NCBI RefSeq assembly: GCF_001697145.1
Contig: NZ_CP012719.1
Span: 1,274,501 to 1,338,500, forward strand
Length of the DNA stretch: 64,000 nucleotides
Reading direction: 5' to 3'
From: Streptococcus anginosus
GTDB taxonomy: Bacteria > Bacillota > Bacilli > Lactobacillales > Streptococcaceae
In this document: positions 62,022 through 64,000 of the stretch, piece after piece
Numbering within the stretch: position 1 is the stretch's first letter
Layout: every line of letters starts with the position of its first letter
Program-made: the position numbers and the translations under genes
The notes under the pieces: generated by a model
Database searches by the model: none
What the model saw: only the letters and a program-made list of their open reading frames with translations
What the model was told of the DNA's origin: nothing

Positions 62022-63323
62022 TTATCCTTCCGCTTTCAGTTCATTACTGTAAGCAAGATTGTCTTGGAATTTAAAGAATGGGAAATAGATGAGAGTGGAC
62101 ATAGCTAAAATGACAACTTGGATGAGAGCACCTTGCCATCCTGCCACTAAGAAACCAGAAATAATAGCTGGTGTACTCCATGGCAAGGTCACCCCTGAAA
62201 ATGGCTGCATAAAGCCAATTGCTATAGAGCCATAAACAATTACAGCCGCTAAAACAGGTACAAGAATAAAAGGCAAGAACATAACGGGATTCATAACAAT
62301 TGGAAACCCAAACACAACTGGTTCATTGACATTAAAGATTGCTGGAAAAGCAGCAACTTTTCCTAGTGCTTTGTATTGTTTAGACTTAGCTGCAAAGAGC
62401 ATGGCTACCACCAAACCAAAAGTAATACCAGAACCAGACAAAATAAGGAAACTATCCAAGAATTGCTGAGTGACAATGTGAGCACCTTTTCCAACAGATA
62501 ACTTTCCAGCAGCAAGCAAGGCTTTATTAGCATCCAGATTTGAAAGCAATAGAGCAGTCACTACACCATTGACAACAGATTGCCCATGCACACCGAACCA
62601 CCATAAGAAGGAGATGAAAAAGGCAATACCAATTGCACCGTAAAGGGAACCAGTCAATCCTTGTAATGGCACTTGAATCACACCATAAATCATTTCAATA
62701 AAAGTGCCACCTTTTGTTAGCATTTTAGCAAGAATATAGACTACCATGGAAAGGAAGAATATCACAAAAGCTGGAATCATAGCCTCAAATTGCTTAGCAA
62801 TCGCTTGCGGAACTTGCTCTGGCATCTTAATAACAATATGCTTTTGAATAAACATGGTATAGATACTACCGACAACCAAACCAATAATAATAGCTCCAAT
62901 AATCCCCTGACCACCAAACCAAACTTTAGTAATAGCATCTGCAATAGGTTCACCTTTTGTCGGTACATAAGAAGATTTTAAAAGAATGAAGAACGAGGAC
63001 ACGGACAACACCCCTGCTGGCAGAGGCTCTACACCACTATTTTTAGCATAAGAATATCCTATGGAGAAACAGGAAATCAAACCCATAATCGCAAAAGTTC
63101 CTGAGTAAACCTGCATAAATGGCTCAGTCCAATTTTTCCCAAAAATACCTGCAATTGCCTGATTGAGTCCTTCAAATGGTAACTGTCCTACAATCAGAAA
63201 GATACTTCCAACAACTGTCAAGGGCAGAATTGCCAACATACCATCCTTTAAGGCAATAATACCGCGCATATTGACAAATTTCATAATCGGCGCAATAATT
63301 TTTTGAGTATCTATTTTAGCCAT
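62022..63323 (-). CDS. PTS EIIC, lactose/cellobiose family
   Basis: This 433-residue permease component has about ten membrane segments. It begins IIAPIMKFVNMRGIIALKDGMLAILPLTVVGSIFLI and contains the GLTGSLYGAIGIAFFISFLWWFGVHG and FNVNEPVVFGFPIVMNPVMFLPFIL motifs of the EIIC family. It imports a sugar with phosphorylation by the IIA and IIB proteins encoded just upstream. The sugar is not known from sequence. It begins three bases after the IIB stop. Confidence 0.92.
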   Translation of the reverse strand: MAKIDTQKIIAPIMKFVNMRGIIALKDGMLAILPLTVVGSIFLIVGQLPFEGLNQAIAGIFGKNWTEPFMQVYSGTFAIMGLISCFSIGYSYAKNSGVEPLPAGVLSVSSFFILLKSSYVPTKGEPIADAITKVWFGGQGIIGAIIIGLVVGSIYTMFIQKHIVIKMPEQVPQAIAKQFEAMIPAFVIFFLSMVVYILAKMLTKGGTFIEMIYGVIQVPLQGLTGSLYGAIGIAFFISFLWWFGVHGQSVVNGVVTALLLSNLDANKALLAAGKLSVGKGAHIVTQQFLDSFLILSGSGITFGLVVAMLFAAKSKQYKALGKVAAFPAIFNVNEPVVFGFPIVMNPVMFLPFILVPVLAAVIVYGSIAIGFMQPFSGVTLPWSTPAIISGFLVAGWQGALIQVVILAMSTLIYFPFFKFQDNLAYSNELKAEG

Positions 63324-63325
63324 AA

Positions 63326-63646
63326 CTAAGCTCCTTGTTTTTGTTCCAAAAGCCCCAAAGCGAGATTCAATACTTTTTTACCATCTAGCATGCCATAATC
63401 CGCCATTGGAATGACCGCAATTGGAATATGGTTCTCTTCGCAAATGGCAGCTGACTTATCCAAAGTATAAGCTACTTGTGGTCCTAACAAAGCAACATCC
63501 AAGTTTGGTGCATAATCTGCTAACTTGGCCTGAGAATAAGCATCAATCTCAACCTCTAAACCAGTTTCTTTCGCAGCTATTTTCATATTATTGACCAACA
63601 TTCCTGTTGAAAAACCTGCTGCACAAAACAACCCAATTTTAATCAT
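63326..63646 (-). CDS. PTS EIIB, lactose/cellobiose family
   Basis: This 106-residue protein starts MIKIGLFCAAGFSTGMLVNNM, with the phosphorylated cysteine at residue 8. The later segment LDVALLGPQVAYTLDK is typical of EIIB. It receives phosphate from EIIA and passes it to the sugar on EIIC. Confidence 0.9.
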   Translation of the reverse strand: MIKIGLFCAAGFSTGMLVNNMKIAAKETGLEVEIDAYSQAKLADYAPNLDVALLGPQVAYTLDKSAAICEENHIPIAVIPMADYGMLDGKKVLNLALGLLEQKQGA

Positions 63647-63666
63647 ATCTTCATCCTCCTGATGAT

Positions 63667-63990
63667 TTATTTTTTCACTTGTAATTCTTTTCTCAAGTCA
63701 ATGATTTCCTTGATAAGATTAATTTCTGTAATGCTGGTCATCAAATGATCCTGAGAGTGGACAAACAAAGCTGTAATTTCTGTCTTTGTTCCCCCCGCTT
63801 CCTGTGCCAAAAACTCCGTTTGAAGATTATGAGCTTCTAATAATGCCTGATCTGCCAATTCTAGATACTCATTACACTTTTCAAACTCACCATTTTTTGC
63901 TAATGATAAAGCTTGGTAAATATGCTGTTTGGCATCCCCAGCATGCAAGATTAACCCCATAATGATTTGATCAGCTACAATCACTTCCAT
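63667..63990 (-). CDS. PTS EIIA, lactose/cellobiose family
   Basis: This 107-residue, all-helical protein fits EIIA-Lac: LILHAGDAKQHIYQALSLAKNGEF, LELADQALLEAHNLQTEFL and the active-site histidine in ALFVHSQDHLMTSI. The gene starts ten bases from the window edge, so any regulator or activating-enzyme gene lies outside. Confidence 0.9.
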   Translation of the reverse strand: MEVIVADQIIMGLILHAGDAKQHIYQALSLAKNGEFEKCNEYLELADQALLEAHNLQTEFLAQEAGGTKTEITALFVHSQDHLMTSITEINLIKEIIDLRKELQVKK

Positions 63991-64000
63991 ATTTAACGTT

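Overview
The window looks like a chromosomal segment of a Streptococcus, most likely of the anginosus group (that placement is inference). The evidence is low GC, the streptococcal order of shikimate genes (aroD-aroE-aroB-aroC ... tyrA ... aroA-aroK-pheA-psr-like LCP-rlmD), the rpiA/punA/deoD salvage cluster, tpiA-tuf, ppc-ftsW, and lysS next to a PTS/glycyl-radical operon.

Positions 1 to about 15,550 are the end of an integrative conjugative element (ICE) with a Tn1549-like conjugation module: VirB4, PrgI, TrbL/VirB6-like, Maff2, SSB, VirD4, PcfB, a DnaC-like ATPase, a RepA_N initiator and a CD1845-like protein. It abuts the 3' end of the rRNA methyltransferase gene rlmD (rumA), a known streptococcal ICE site. 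The virD4 coupling-protein gene is split cleanly by a 6.9-kb Tn4451-like mobilizable element (about 5616-12543). That element carries a TnpX-type serine recombinase, TnpW, a MobA/MobL relaxase with an RSF1010/MOBQ-like oriT, and small cargo genes (SAP-like, NTF2-like, EXLDI, a broken TfoX, VOC). Joining the two flanks restores the VirD4 reading frame.

Positions 15.5-29.8 kb hold the leftward shikimate/aromatic amino acid cluster, interrupted by a 2-hydroxyacid dehydrogenase and a TauE/DUF1634 pair. From 29.9 to 37.4 kb lie an LtaS-like enzyme, a HEPN-motif protein coupled to deoD, punA, rpiA and mnmE. From 37.6 to 50.5 kb lie a 1459-residue secreted GH25 muramidase with nine Bsp-like repeats and a C39-like domain, tpiA, tuf, an ECF sigma/anti-sigma pair with an autoregulatory-looking promoter, ppc and ftsW. 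From 50.7 to 55.3 kb rightward genes include a second GH25 enzyme, DUF368, YbaK, a phosphatase and lysS.

Positions 55.4-57.5 kb are a scar of mobile-element-type genes: a broken TfoX, VOC, an intact TfoX, a frameshifted CD1845-like gene and GrpB. Several are paralogous to genes in the ICE and its inserted element. Positions 57.6-64 kb encode a PTS (IIA, IIB, IIC), a glycyl radical enzyme with a dehydratase/eliminase-type GCVE active site, an FSA-type aldolase and a GldA-type dehydrogenase. This set fits a radical-based sugar-phosphate route better than a pyruvate formate-lyase.
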